Shown: positions 46,616 through 58,434, counted from the first letter of the stretch. The stretch: DNA of 64,000 nt from Cerioporus squamosus (GCA_022592435.1 JABYQS010000027.1:124001-188000); one strand, 5' to 3'. Notes: generated by a model not told the origin, from the sequence alone. A program made the numbers and translations.

Positions 46616-49000
46616 ATGTCGCAGCCCAACGGAACTGCAGAGGCACCTATTGAGGTTTCCGCGATCCCCACCGTCGTCGGAATCAACTTCGGCAACTCGT
46701 ACGCGTCGATCGCGGTCTTGACGAAGGTCACTCAATTAAAGATGGACCGCAGAATGCGTTGAATTGACCTCGATATTACAGGAGGGAACTGCCGATTGTA
46801 TAGCGAACGAGGATGGTGAGCGACAAATCGCGTGCGCGATTGCTTTCCAGGGCGAGGAACTGGTAAGCACCCATGGTTGCTCTTCCTTCATGCATCCGGT
46901 GTTCATGTACGGTGTTGTAGTACATTGGCAACCAAGCCAAGCACCAACTCGTCAAGAACTCGCAGAACACCATCACTGGTTTCCGCAACCTCCTCGGAAA
47001 GAAGTACGTCCTTCCGTTCTCACTTGCTGAGCCTTCTCAACGGCACGAGTGGAAGGATCCGGTCATTATGAGATCACGACCATACACGACGTGTGTCCGA
47101 AACATCTGACCGGTTGGCTGGTTCAGGAGCGTTGGGTAGTGTTCACTTCTTTCCCTCGCGCCCTTAGTGCATGGCACACCGAACGAGGTTAAAGTCACCA
47201 CATTGTGCCTCACCTCTTCTACTCGCCAGAAGCTTCGTGTCTTCACGTCTGCACTCATTGATGGCATATGACCGAAGTATTCAGACCCGCCACGCCGAGT
47301 CCTCTGAAGCTTGTGCCTGCTTTCAAGTCATACCGTGTTTTCGCGGCGTCAGTCCTGACTTCCTCTCTTTCATGCAGGTTCTCTGAGATCCCCGCAAATC
47401 AAATATCCGTGTCTGCGCCGGTCATCCAGCACCCCGAGATCCCCGATGAGCCCGCGTACAAGGTCAAGGTTCTCCAGGCATCGCCATCCCCCCTTCCCAC
47501 TACCGCATCGAACACTCCAGCTGCGTCCAAGACAGCAACTCCGCGGTCGGAGCCTGTCCCAGTCGATCGCGTCCTGACTGTTTCCGAGGTCACGACCATC
47601 TTCCTCAAGTCCTTGATCAAGTCTGCCGAGGACTTCCTTGGCAAAAAGGTTCAGGGTGCGGTTATCACCGTCCCCGGCTGGTTCGAGCAAGCGCAGAAGG
47701 ATGCCCTCGAGAAAGCTGCGAACGATGCGGACATCACCGTCCTGCAGCTGCTTGAGGAGGCTGGCGCCGCCGCTGTCACCACCACCTCCGGACCCCAGCC
47801 CGAGGGTCTCAGCGCCGACCGCACGCAACTCCTCGTCGACCTTGGTGCATCTGCGCTTTCCCTCTCCCTCCTCTCCATCCGCCAGGGTCTCGCGTTCTCG
47901 TTGGCAACGCTCTCGGATCACTCCGTCGGCGGCGACGCGATCGACGACAAGCTCATCAAGCACTTTGCAAAGGAGTTTGCGAAGAAGACCAAGGTGCCCC
48001 TCACGGTCTGCCCCGCAAGCGACCCTCAGGACAAGCGCGCCGAGGCGAAGCTCCGGCTCGCCCTTGAGCACACGAAGCGCACCATCTCCGCATCGCCCGG
48101 CGCCGCGACGTGCTCCGTTGAGTCGCTCAAGGACGGCTTCGACTTCACCGGCACGATCACGCGCCTCCGCTTCGACATGGAGGTGCGCTCGATCTACGAC
48201 CGTGTGTACGAGAAAGTGAAGGAGCTTGTCTCCGCTGCGGGCCTCGACCTTTACGACGTCGACGAGATTGTCTATGTCGGCGGCTCCGCGAGCCTCCCCG
48301 GGCTCGACGAGACGCTCTCGCAGGGCTTCCCGCCGAGTATTGTAACGCCTTTCACGCAGGGCACTGTCGTCGGTGGCGGTGTCGGTGACCCGACGACGAT
48401 CCTCGCTCGTGGCTGTGCGTTGCAGGCAAAGATCCTCGCGCAGCTCGGCGAGGGCACTGAGGAGGAGCGCGAGGTCAAGGCGTCGTTCACGCACGGCCAT
48501 CAGTATACCCAATCGAAGGCAACGTCGAAGACTATTGGCCTGCTCTTCCCCGAGGAAGGCGCAGAGAACGCGCTTGGCGGGCAGTGGATCCCTGCCGTGC
48601 TGAGGGAGACGCCTGTCCCCGCACGCCGCATCGTCGCGTTTAACATTGACCTCGGCGAGGGCGAGGAGAAAAAGGTCGGGTTCGAGGTTTGGGAGCGAAG
48701 GAGGGCGTGAAGATCGAGAAGGTGAAGATGCCCCTGCTCGAAGATGAGGAGCCCGCTGAGGGCGAGGAGGAAGAAGAGGAAGAAGAGGAGGAATTAAAGG
48801 AGAAGACGGTCGAGAAGGAGAACCTGCTCACGTCGCTGTCGTTTGTTGCACAGCACGCGACGAAGAAGGGCGGGCGATGGACGACAAGGTTAGAGGTGAC
48901 CACGATCGTTCGGGAGAATGGCGCGTTGGAGGTCACCGCTGTTGAGGTCGGTGCGTCTGGGAGGGGCGAGAAGAACGTTGCGACCGTCTCCGCTGCATAA
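46616..49000 (+). CDS. SSZ1: Ribosome-associated Hsp70 SSZ1, one frame break
   Basis: SSZ1 is the atypical Hsp70 that, with the J-protein zuotin, forms the ribosome-associated complex assisting nascent-chain folding. Exons 46616-46726, 46782-46862, 46921-47003 and 47378-49000 encode about 632 aa. The ATPase N-terminus reads 'PTVVGINFGNSYASIAVLTK' and 'CIANEDGERQIACAIAF'; the block 'NTITGFRNLLGKKFSEIP' is split by the last intron. Later come 'GAVITVPGWFEQAQKDALEK' and 'VDEIVYVGGSASLPG'. SSZ1-typical features are this non-DnaK N-terminus and a shortened substrate domain. One G is missing near 48,693-48,695, where the frame passes to the acidic C-terminal part ('EEEEEEELKEKTVEKENLL'). The third intron, 374 nt, is unusually long for this window. 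Confidence 0.94.
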
Positions 49001-49242
49001 AGCTCCTCTGTTTGTCCATATGTTCACTCACGCGAGACGACGCAGACGAATGTAGACTTCACGATACGCACTTCTTGTCTACGCGCATGTGCTTTTGGTG
49101 CGCCTGGAATGACGCATAATCGCGATATCGAGTCAGCCGGTTCCCACCGGATCGCCGGTGTCGCTCCTTCCTATGAACCTCCCACAGGCCGCATCCTGAC
49201 CTGCTCTGTGCTATTAAGTCAACATCTCTAGCAGCGAGCAGC

Positions 49243-50345
49243 ATGTCATCTGAGTCCGGTCCTCTCTCCGGCGTGGAGGCATATGTGTTCGATGTGTTCG
49301 GGACCGTCGTGGACTGGTACGGCAGTGTAACCCGAGCACTGGAGAAGGCGGCACCAGCAGAGTATGCTGATGAAGGTTCGTCCTCGTAGATGTCTATGAT
49401 GCACCTTAGCTGAATACGAGCTCGAAGACTGGGGCAGCTTCACGAAGGAATGGAGACGGGGTTATGGGGAATACACGTGAGTGCTCAGTATGGCCGTAGT
49501 TCCTCATGAACGAATTCTTGAGTAACGTCGCACCACGCAGCCGTCGAGTAGCTAACGGAGGTGAAGGGTCCAACAACGCGGACGCCATGCACAGAGAAGT
49601 AAGTAGCCGTCACGTCCTATGCGGCATATCTGCGCGCTGACAAGGCCGCGCGTGCCCTCCAGATTCTGGATGGCATGCTCGCGTCGGAGCGGTGGAAGCA
49701 TCTCGCGGCGGTCTGGAACCACGCCAAGAGGGAGGAACTCGTCCAGTTCTGGCACAAGTTAGACGGTCAGCAGAACTTGAAGCACTGCAAGATGCTCATC
49801 TCGGGATGCTGATTCACCGCGGCACAGGCTGGCCCGACACCAGCAAAGGTTTGCGGGCAATCAAGCAGAAAGCCATCATCGGCACACTGTCCAACGGCAA
49901 TGTGCGACTGCTGGTCGACATGGTGGGAGAGCATATCACCTGCTGCATGCGGCCCACTGATGTTCCTGTTCTTCCGCGCAGGCAAAGTACGCAGACCTCC
50001 CTTGGGATGTCATCTTTTCCGGGGAACTGCTCGGGTCGTACAAACCGTGCGCGTTCTTTCTCCCTTGTCATCCCGGTGACCGACTCGGACCCCACGATGC
50101 ACAGGAATCCGAAGGTGTATCTAGGTGCGATACACCACCTCGATGTCCCTCCTGAGAAGTGCGCAATGGTTGCGGCGCACATCTACGACCTCCGAGCAGC
50201 CGCATCCCACGGAATGAAGACCGTGTACGTCCGCAGGTCAACCGAAGATGCAGATTTGCAGGCACAGGTGAAGACTAAGCGCGATGGTGGCGAAGTCGAT
50301 GTTGTCGTGGACTCATTTGAGGACATCGCTGCGTTGATCTCGTAA
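49243..50345 (+). CDS. Haloacid dehalogenase type II (HAD superfamily hydrolase)
   Basis: Seven exons (49243-49375, 49410-49476, 49541-49598, 49663-49765, 49828-49922, 49982-50046, 50105-50345) encode 253 aa. HAD motif I 'YVFDVFGTVVDW' carries the nucleophilic Asp; motif II is 'IIGTLSNGNVRLLVDM' (Ser/Asn); motif III Lys is 'GELLGSYKPNPKVY'; motif IV lies at 'KCAMVAAHIYDLRAAASHGM'. The cap region contains 'GSNNADAMHREILDG'. The set matches L-2-haloacid dehalogenase-like enzymes, which hydrolyse 2-halo-carboxylic acids, though many fungal members have unknown substrates. The first intron would be only 34 nt. The gene lies directly downstream of SSZ1 in the same direction, 242 bp away. Confidence 0.9.
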
Positions 50346-50533
50346 CATGGGACTGCGACTTATGGACTGATGCACTCGAGCACCCTGAAAACGCGACTGC
50401 ACATGTATAATAGTACTACTAGAGCGTCCACAGGTGTTGCAAGTATTTGGTGCGAGGTCTCTCCGTCCGAAGTTGGTTCCGACTGATGAAGAAGAACAGG
50501 GTACAGCACAAGCAACAGCATTTATGTATCAGC

Positions 50534-51780
50534 CTATATACATAACGCCTTATGGCACCCAGCCACGACCTCGAGGTCCCGGATGGTATCTTCCGCAGTC
50601 TCCTCAAGGCTGCGATATCGCAAGCCCAGTACCTTCCTGCTCTTCTCTGCGTTGTAGGCCGTAGGATACACTGCATCCGCGTTTCCATAGGACGGTTCAC
50701 CGGCATGAATCTTGTCTGTGACGCGTCGAGCAGCGTCGACTACGCGTCGGAATTGCAGGTGAGCATGATGTGTGAACAGGTGAACCAGGTTGGCTTACCG
50801 AACTGCTGCATGACGCAGGCTCCGCCGCAAATCAGGAAGCGCTCTCCGCCCGCTTCTGGTACGGTGAGGCCGAGGACGTGCGCGCAAGCCAAGTCGCGCA
50901 CATCTACGTAAGCGTACCTGTGCAAAAGCGGCGACGCTTAGACCTGGTCACAGCCATGCGGAGTTATCAAACGCACCCATTCTTCGTCAACGCGTCACCG
51001 TGCAAGTCGCCCTGTACAATGTGGTCGTACCACATCCTCGGGGAGCCTCCAAAACTCTCCAGCGTCGGGACTTCGTGGATGATAGGTCCGTAGACATAGG
51101 GCGGGTTCAAAGTGACAAGGTCCCACTCAAGACCACCCTTCGCTTTCGCGTCCTCGTAGAACTTCCACGCCGCACGTTCCGCCAAGGTCTTGCTCGTGCG
51201 ATAGATGTCCACTCCCGACGCTTTCCCGCCCTTCTCCTGAACTTCCTTTGGCGAGTGTTCGTTCCAGTCCCTCTCGTCCAACACCCGCGTGCCCGCGTCC
51301 TCAGGTCTCGGCGGATTGAAGATGGCCGCAGCGGATGACAGGATTACAACACGACGGACGGTCGTCCGGTGCTTCAGTGCGCTGTTCAAGATGCTCAGAG
51401 TACCCTTTACTGCTGGGTCGATCACTGCGCTGGGGTCTTCTGAGTCCAAGACGACAGGGGAGGCCAGGTGCAAGATCGCGTCGACGCCCTCTACGGCTTC
51501 GTCGAACGCGCCTTCCTATGCATGTAGCCCAAGGACGTGAGCGGCTCGGCTACCAGGCTAATGTCGTCAGAGTGCATACCGCAGTCATATTGCCCACGAC
51601 CACCACGTCAAATTTTCCGGGATAAGTCGCAAAGCGGTCGCGAAGGTATGTTGCCTTGCCCTCCGAACGTACTGTGCCGCGAACGGAGAAGCCGTGCTCC
51701 AGGAGGTCCTGCAGCACCCATACGGCTACGAAGCCATTGGCTCCGGTGACGAGGACTGTGCCAGAAGAGACGGCGGGCAT
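50534..51780 (-). CDS. Extended SDR NAD(P)-dependent reductase, SDR2, paralog of SDR1
   Basis: Exons 51780-51580, 51515-50977, 50917-50799 and 50739-50534. The first three exon lengths (201/539/119) equal those of SDR1. Key motifs: 'VTGANGFVAVWVLQDLL', 'VVILSSAAAIF', 'YRTSKTLAERAAW' and 'RYAYVDVRDLACAHVLGL'-like C-terminal region. At the C-terminus SDR1 ends 'TIRDLESRGWVP'; here one base is missing near 50,573-50,576, so the printed frame continues to a stop at 50534, whereas the equivalent stop (TAA) is at 50550-50552. Substrate unknown; same predicted chemistry as SDR1. The copies lie 41 kb apart on opposite strands. Confidence 0.92.
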
Positions 51781-51840
51781 GATGTGAGGTCAGCCGGGTT
51801 GTAGGTGGACGATGGTCCTTCTGCCATGATATACGCACTT

Positions 51841-51846
51841 TTTATA
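51841..51846 (-). promoter_or_regulatory. TATA box of SDR2
   Basis: TATAAA on the minus strand lies about 61 bp upstream of the SDR2 ATG, matching the position of the TATA-like box of SDR1. Confidence 0.55.
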
Positions 51847-53001
51847 GGTACCGCCTTTAGCCATGGTACACGGGAATCCCTCCCCATGCATGATGACGTG
51901 ACATCAGCTCAAGGACATATCTGTGTCCACGGAGTGCGGCGGATATCACTCAGTCATATCTCTTCGGGATGAGTAAGCTGTCTGCTCGTTCCCGAGATAT
52001 CATCTTCTCCTGGAATGCCGAGTCGCCGAACGCTGACTACGGGCTCCAGTGGTGGGGATGATCTTCAAGCGTATGCAGTACGTGCTGTCACCTTCTTTGC
52101 TCTCACAGTGGGAAGTAACATCCGGGTTCACTTGCTTGCTGGTACTTAGTAGGGAGTCACTCGTCCTCGCGGAAGCCAGGGAAGTGTTACAGTTGGTGAG
52201 TCGCCCTATCTCGACGCCGAGCTGGCTCGGGTCCCTGCGGGTACTGATGCCAGACCTTTGATGGCTATTGTTCAGATATGCGAGCACTCGTGGGTCGCCC
52301 TCGCTGCACTTTGAGATTCGAAAGAAAGCATACCAAGACAGCGGAGGCGTACTTCTGTGTACCATTTTGAGCTTGTAACTGTGACCATTGTTATCGTATA
52401 CCGAATAGCACAACTTACCAGGTAACCAGACTGGAAGAGGAGATGCGGAATGAGTAGTACAGTGCAAGAAGAGGAGGCCAGAGTTCGAAGATTGTGGATA
52501 AGAAATCCTGCCCATGAACAGTTACCGCAATGCACACACAGTGTCCAGCATTGGCAGTCGGCGAGGATGTGGTCCCACACCGCCGGTCACATAGAAATCG
52601 TCCGCATCTTCCGCATCGTCCAAGAGCACGCCCTTCAAAATACTTCCGCACTGCGTCCCTCCACCATCAGGTTTACATGTGCGCGATATGCTTGCCCTGC
52701 ATCTACGCAGGCGGACACTCCTCGTGGGGTGTCGGCGAGATAGCTCTCCGCTTGTGAGTCACGGCTTAAAGGTCGTTAGACTGCGAGTGCTTCATTAGCA
52801 CGTTCAAGGCATAGAGTACATAATACGGAAACAACCTACACGACCGACGAGCCAAGCCTTCTACCACAGTCTTTCCGGAGCATTAACTTTTTTCTGATCT
52901 TCGGGCATAATCCAGTACCTCTCCGCATCCGGCATCGCCCACTCCGGACGCACCTTCCCTCTGTCCAACGATCCTGGCTCTCCGTCCGCTACAAGCACCA
53001 G
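51847..53001. other. Gene-free region containing a degenerate ATG4 3'-end copy
   Basis: Apart from the duplicated segment at 52415-52740 (separate entry), no gene is recognised. Confidence 0.5.
52415..52740 (-). pseudogene. Degenerate duplicate of the ATG4 3' end and downstream flank
   Basis: Two blocks match the ATG4 downstream region in the same order and orientation. One is around 52,430-52,470, with AACTGGAAGAGGA-like sequence and TACAGTGCAAGA, compared with 55,038-55,085. The other is 52,580-52,720, with CACACCGCCGGTC and AAATCGTCCGCATC, compared with 55,216-55,360. In the minus-strand frame the copy still encodes 'KGVLLDDAEDADDF', close to the ATG4 C-terminus '[11 protein letters not shown]', but the stop codon and upstream frame are lost. 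It is a tail-only duplication, not a gene. Confidence 0.75.
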
Positions 53002-54682
53002 TTAGTCCACATGTTCGGCGAGCGCCCGCTCGAACGTGTCTGCGAACAACTGACGAGGCTCAACTCCACCCGGGTCCGCGCGCCATTGGATAACCATCCG
53101 GCCGAGACGGCAGCCCGACTGCGCGCGGATGAGTGAGGGTGGAGTGAATACAGCGGGTATACGCTCTCTGGCCTGCAACGCCAGCGAGTGCCAATTCTTG
53201 CAAACAAGGGGATTTACCCGCGCCAGCGCGGCGTATAGTGCCTCCGATATCAGCTTCGAGTCCTCGGTCCTGTGAGCGTATCTCCACGAAATCGCAACTC
53301 ACAGGTCGACCGCGCATGGGAGGTACGGCAGAATATCCGGTAACAGAGCTGTGTTGCGGGTCGCGACGGAGAGACACTCGAGCCCGGAGAGAGGGAGCAT
53401 CATGTGCACCATCCTGGGCCACTGGTCTGGCAGTTCCCTTCTAGTCACTGACAACCAGAGACCTGAGTCCTCGTCGCTGCTGGACGTGTGCGCCACGATG
53501 TCGAGAGTATGAGCCGGATATGAATGCGTGGCGAGCTGCAGCGTGGTGACGCTTCTCGACATGAAGTGCTCACGCCCCGGGATTAAAGACACCGCCGAGG
53601 CCCAGGAGGTAATTCGAATGAGAGGGCTCCTGGGCATGGAAATGTGTTCCGTCAGAGTGAGGACATCGTCCAACAACATACTTTCCAGGATGAGACCGCG
53701 TAAGGAGCGGAGGGGAACAGAACCAAATGAGCGGTCCACCCTCTGACGCTCAGAATTGTCGGAAAACGAAGGACAAGTCTTCAAGTGGAAGTATTTCAGG
53801 GCAGGAGTATTCGCCAGCATTGTGAGGAGGGATGTCAGACTTGGTGTCTGCCATAGGGAAAGTGATAAGTAGAGATGTGTGAGTTTAGGGAACTGATTGG
53901 TAGGCAAGCCAATCACTTCTCCCAATGCCAGGCCCTGCAATCCCGCTACGTGTCCAACGTTCTGGAGCGCCATGTCCCAAAGTCTGACGTAGTTGTAGGA
54001 GTTGAAAGCAGTTAGACACTTTAGGAGAGGCAATTGGAGGTGGTTAAGGGCAGCGAGCGTGGCTTCCAGAACGCGTACAACATCGAGTCGTCGCAATTGT
54101 CGAGACATTTTCTCGAAGCCCGTGTCGCGGATCCCTCGTCCGCCCCCTGCAGACGAAGCGCTATGCCCACGGCTTTCGCACGAGATATGTGCTCTTCACT
54201 AGGCATTCCCTCGTGATTATCAATTCGGGCCCAGAGCACCGGCGTCGCGAGAGCGAGGTCGCGCCACTCGTGACATACATGAGTGAGCACCATGCGTGAA
54301 TGTCGCTCGGAGATGAAGGTCAAAGATCTGTCGTCCAAGCGTACTCGATCATCCTCGAACACGACGTAGACAAAGATGGCTATGAGCAGCTCTGGTGGGA
54401 GTTTGACAGTGTGGTTGGGACCGTTCATGCGAGCCAGGAGAATGGCAGATTCGATGGAGGGAGGCTGCGCTACCCGTCAGATCCAAGAAAAGCACACTGG
54501 ATTGAGCTGGATACGTACTCCTTGAGAACTATTCGGTTCCAAATATCCGGATCAGCTACGGATGAGATGCACCAGGACTGCGAAGTGCGCACCTCATACC
54601 GTCCAAGAGTGTAGTCAATTAACGATGCCAATTCTTCGCATCGCTGCAATCTATCCGCCACATCTCCATCAACACGTTCCAT
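53002..54682 (-). CDS. F-box protein with leucine-rich C-terminal part, one frame break
   Basis: Minus strand. A probable first exon starts at 54682 ('MERVDGDVADRLQRCEELAS'). The F-box exon contains 'VKLPPELLIAIFVYVV' and 'VLTHVCHEWRDLALATPVLW', the agaricomycete F-box signature. A long leucine-rich region follows ('FPKLTHLYLSLSLWQTPSLT', 'LRSLRGLILESMLLDDV', 'MVHMMLPLSGLECLSVATRN'). A last exon (53269-53002, 'AALARVNPLVCKNWHSLALQ') joins through a putative 33-nt intron (53270-53302). One A is missing in a run near 54,108-54,111, where the frame passes from 'ATRASRK' to 'MSRQLRRLDVVRVLEATLAA'. The intron structure between 54682 and 54428 is not resolved. It would recruit an unknown substrate to SCF. 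Confidence 0.78.
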
Positions 54683-55234
54683 GTTAAACCTCGAGACTCA
54701 GGTCGATGGGCAGATCAGGACTTGTTGCGAATTGGAGGATGTGGTTAGGATGTTGCTGGATAGGCTCTCGTTGCTGAATTCGAGCAACCGAGTGAGCGAG
54801 CTTCTAGAGTTTGACGTTTCAACCCGAGAAGGCCGGACCTTGAATCGATATAGTTCCGTTGCAGAGGGCGGTGTGTTCGAAGGGTATCTTGTGTGATAGC
54901 ATTGCGAGCACAAGACATGACCGATGACCTACAGACTCCTTGTATCCAACACGGAAATGTTGGGAACTCAGAGGCATGACGCGAAAGTACCGACGGCGGA
55001 AATGTACAACATATGGAACTATACCGAGGCGACCGAACTGGAAGAGGAAACGCGGAAGGTTGATCAGTGGTACAGTGCAAGAGTAGAAGGGTAAGGGGAA
55101 GAAGGTTGAGTGAGATACAAGGCGCCATCAGCCCTACGAGACATGCTCACAGTGAGGGGAGAAGAAGACGGGGCCACGAGACGAGGATGGGGGTAAGATT
55201 GAGATGAGTAAGTCCACACACCGCCGGTCCCATT
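54683..55234. other. Spacer between F-box gene and ATG4
   Basis: It contains the parent sequence of one block of the duplicate at 52,430-52,470 (here 55,038-55,085). No independent gene is recognised. Confidence 0.5.
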
Positions 55235-58200
55235 TCAGAAATCGTCCGCATCGTCCATGAGCACACCCTTGATGCCCCCGCTCTGCGTCCGTCCACCATC
55301 ACGCGCCTTCGCAGTCCGCATCTGCGGCACACGCTTGCCCTGCATCTGTGTCGGCAGAGGCTCCTCGTCTTCTGGGTCCGCCGCCGGGAATGGATACTGC
55401 ACCTGGCCTCGTGCTGAGGAACCGGGCGCGGCGTCTTCGACGAACTCGACGATGCCTTCTTCGTCTTCCGCCGCGTCGTCTTCCCGGTACCCTTACTCGT
55501 CGTCGAGCTCGTGGACCGTGACTGCGCAATAGCCGGAGGCGACTCGGGGCTTGACGTCCCGCCCTTCGCAGCCGCAGGGTCCGCGAGAGGAAGGTGGGGG
55601 TCCGAGAACTCCGGCGGGTCTGCCCACTCCTCGTCATCCTCGTCGTCGAAGCTGAGCGAATCCTGAGTAGAGCTGGAGGGCGCGCGCTTCATGCGCTCCG
55701 GAGCGTCGATATCGAATGACGTCTTGCCAGCGCTCGGGGTCAGCGGAGCAATGGGATCTTCCTCAGTATCGACCTCCGACTTGACAGAACCGCCGACGGA
55801 GCCTCCAACAGCAGAGCCGCGGAGGGACCCGTTAGGCGAACCGCCTGGAGAGTTCCCGAGGGAGAACTCCTCGTCGTCTGGCATGTCGATATCGGGCTCG
55901 GAGACAGACTCGAGGCCCATGTCGTCCGAGTCGGATGGGTAATGTGGTGGCTCGTTTGCCAGGGAGAAGATAGACTTGTTCGAACGGAAGAGCTAAACAA
56001 GCGATCATAAACATGCGGACGATCTGGCCGGGTGCGCAAGGACTCACCTCCGTTATCCTGTCCTTGAGATCCAACCACTCGCCCTCGTCCTTGCAGAGGA
56101 ACCCAAGTAACATGCTCGGGTCGAGGCCAGAGAGCGGCATCTTGCGGACGCGGTCGCAGTGGAACGTCTTGAGCTCCGCCGCCGAGTAGGCCGTAACGAA
56201 GTGACGCTGGAGTGGGTCAAGATCTGCCCCCAGGCCGAGCTCGCGCGAGTCCATCTCTGCAGAGTCGTCCGGGAGCACACTGGCTGACTGCCATCGATTG
56301 TGCATGTTGTTGGACTGCGAAGAATCCGAGAAGGAGGTGGACGCCGAAGACGTCGAGAGCTGCTGTTGGAGGGGTGATGGGGCGAGGGCGGGAGAGCGGT
56401 ACGAGAAGGACGACCCAGAGCCAGTGCTAGCATTGGAGCGCACAGACATTGGCGACGTAGGTGAGCGAACGTGATGCATCGTACGGTACTGTCTGTCGCG
56501 GTCGCGCTCTCGGTCGGAGCCGTACGCTTCTGGAGAGGATTGGCGCTCGTAGCCCTCAGGGGTGTGCCGGGGTGGCGGGCGGAGGGGAATGGCGGGTCGG
56601 GCATGATGGGGGTCAAGGTAGAAGAGGTTGTCGGCCTGTGAGCCAACGAAGTAATATGATGACGAAGGTCGGCCGCCAGCGATGCCGACAGACTGGGGGA
56701 AGGTATACAGTGTCTATAGATGATACTGAGGACCGCGAACGTGATGAGATTTACAGGATGGCTCACCTTGATTGTGTTATAATACAGTGGATTTACACCT
56801 TCAATTCCAAGGCGGATGCCAATGAGAATGAGGACGGCCCGATCTCCCCACTCCATGCGACCATGACCGTGTCTTCTGACTGAGTACATTGGGGATCGAG
56901 AAGCGGCGTAGACGTCCGATTCGTAGAGGGTACTATCCGTAGCCACAGCAACGCCGAGGCCAGCATCGGGGAAGTTGTGAACAAGGGTCCTGTCGGGAGC
57001 ATGTCAGATGGGTGCAGTGCGCGCGTAGACTGCGCACGAGGAATACAGTACGCACTTGATAGCTCCAGCGGCCGTACTAGGCCCGAACCATTGCCCTACG
57101 TCCTTGCCGAGATCCTTGCCCACCAAAGCCATTCGGTGCACGCTGAAGGGGCAAAGGGGAGAGGGGGTATCAAGGAACCAGGTGATGATCTGGACATAGG
57201 TGGCGTAGTCGGCAGTGTAGACAGGGTGGGGTGGTCTCCGCCAGTCTGGAAGATAGTCAGCATGAATAGTGGCGGTAGCAACGACTGACGCACCTCGCCC
57301 CAGGTGCAGATGCAGAAGAGCGTTGGCGAGAAGCGACTGTCCCGTCCGCAGCATGCAGCCCCACCCTGCATCGCTCGTCCACCCCTTTTCCCCTCCTAAA
57401 GGCCAATTCCATCGCTTCGTGGGCGGACTGCTTGGGAGGCCGCTGGGGCTCTCGGAAACTTCAGCCTCCAGCGCAGCGAGAGTGGTGTCTCGGATGGGGA
57501 AGAATTGCGACCGATATGTGAGCCATATTCGCGAGGTGAAGTCGGAGTAGAAGACTGGGGGCCAATTCTTCGACGGATCCTTCGGGTTGGCGGAAGCGGG
57601 TTGAGATTGGGAAAGCGACGAGTCTGGTGGCGCAGAACTCGGAGAAGCGGGCGAGGTACTCGAAGAACGGAAAGACGACCCACGACGCGAATCTGAGGAG
57701 TTGCGCCTTCCTGGACTCGATCCGGGATCAAATGCAGTAGGCGGAGATGGTTCGTATCCAGGATGTTGCACGCCAAGCAGCCAGATGGGCTCCGCGCACT
57801 TATCGGGCGTCGCGTCGCTGTCGAGAAGATAGCGCATGGCTTTGTCGAGATGGCCTTTCCCGTGGCGTGCAGCAGTGACGAGTGCAGATCCCTTGCCTTT
57901 CGGCGAGACGGACGCGGAGAGATGTTGCTGAGAGAGAAGGGTGGGGAGGCTGAGGTCGGTGGAGGAGGAACTGAAGGTGTGGGCGAACCACCCGGACAAC
58001 CGGGTCGGAAGGTCGGTCAGACGGGCGTTCGATCCGGGCGAATAGTACTGTACAGAAGGATAGTTGTCAGAAAGGGGTCGTTCAGAACGTGTGCGTGGCC
58101 GCGGCACCGTCGTGGGCTCGACAATGACAGGCGGCTCGTCGGGGTTGTCCTCGAAGTCCTTGGAGACGTCGCCGGGATCCACGTCTTGGGACTGTCTGCG

Positions 58201-58434
58201 ACTGCCTGCGTCCCTAAATATTGAGCCTCGGCGACCGGGCTTCTTGTGTTTTGGGGTCTCGGGAAGTGCGGGGCTGGAGGACGAGGAGCTGGGGGTGGGA
58301 CTGCCGGTGGGGTCGACCATTGACTTGGACCGGTCGCGGTTCGCCTTGGAGAGAAATTTGGGGAGCTTGGAACCATGGCTTGGGCCCGTCGGCGACGACG
58401 GCGAGGGCGATGTGCGCGATGGTTTGCCCGACAT
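55235..58434 (-). CDS. ATG4: Autophagy cysteine protease ATG4, one frame break
   Basis: ATG4 processes the C-terminus of ATG8 and removes ATG8 from phosphatidylethanolamine during autophagy. Exons 58434-57294, 57245-57056, 56989-56767, 56713-56048 and 55992-55235 encode about 992 aa, long for ATG4 because of disordered extensions. The Ser/Pro-rich N-terminus (about 190 aa) precedes the protease core. The catalytic Cys block is '[20 protein letters not shown]', and the Asp-His block is '[20 protein letters not shown]'. Other core blocks are '[20 protein letters not shown]' and '[20 protein letters not shown]'. Insertions rich in Ser lie inside the core. The C-terminal extension is acidic and ends '[11 protein letters not shown]'. 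Exon 5 is one base short: a G is missing near 55,490-55,493, where the frame passes from 'SSTTSKG' to '[19 protein letters not shown]'. The ATG at 58434 was chosen because the upstream frame has none. Confidence 0.93.

Noticed and set aside
47259..47320. C/D snoRNA in the long SSZ1 intron
   Set aside because: A TGATGG-like and a CTGA-like box can be picked out, but the C box is imperfect and no terminal stem is evident.
47370..48512. Long antisense frame (380 aa) over SSZ1
   Set aside because: It mirrors the codon bias of a GC-rich exon; composition is Arg/Leu/Glu-rich without domains, and the sense strand is clearly SSZ1.
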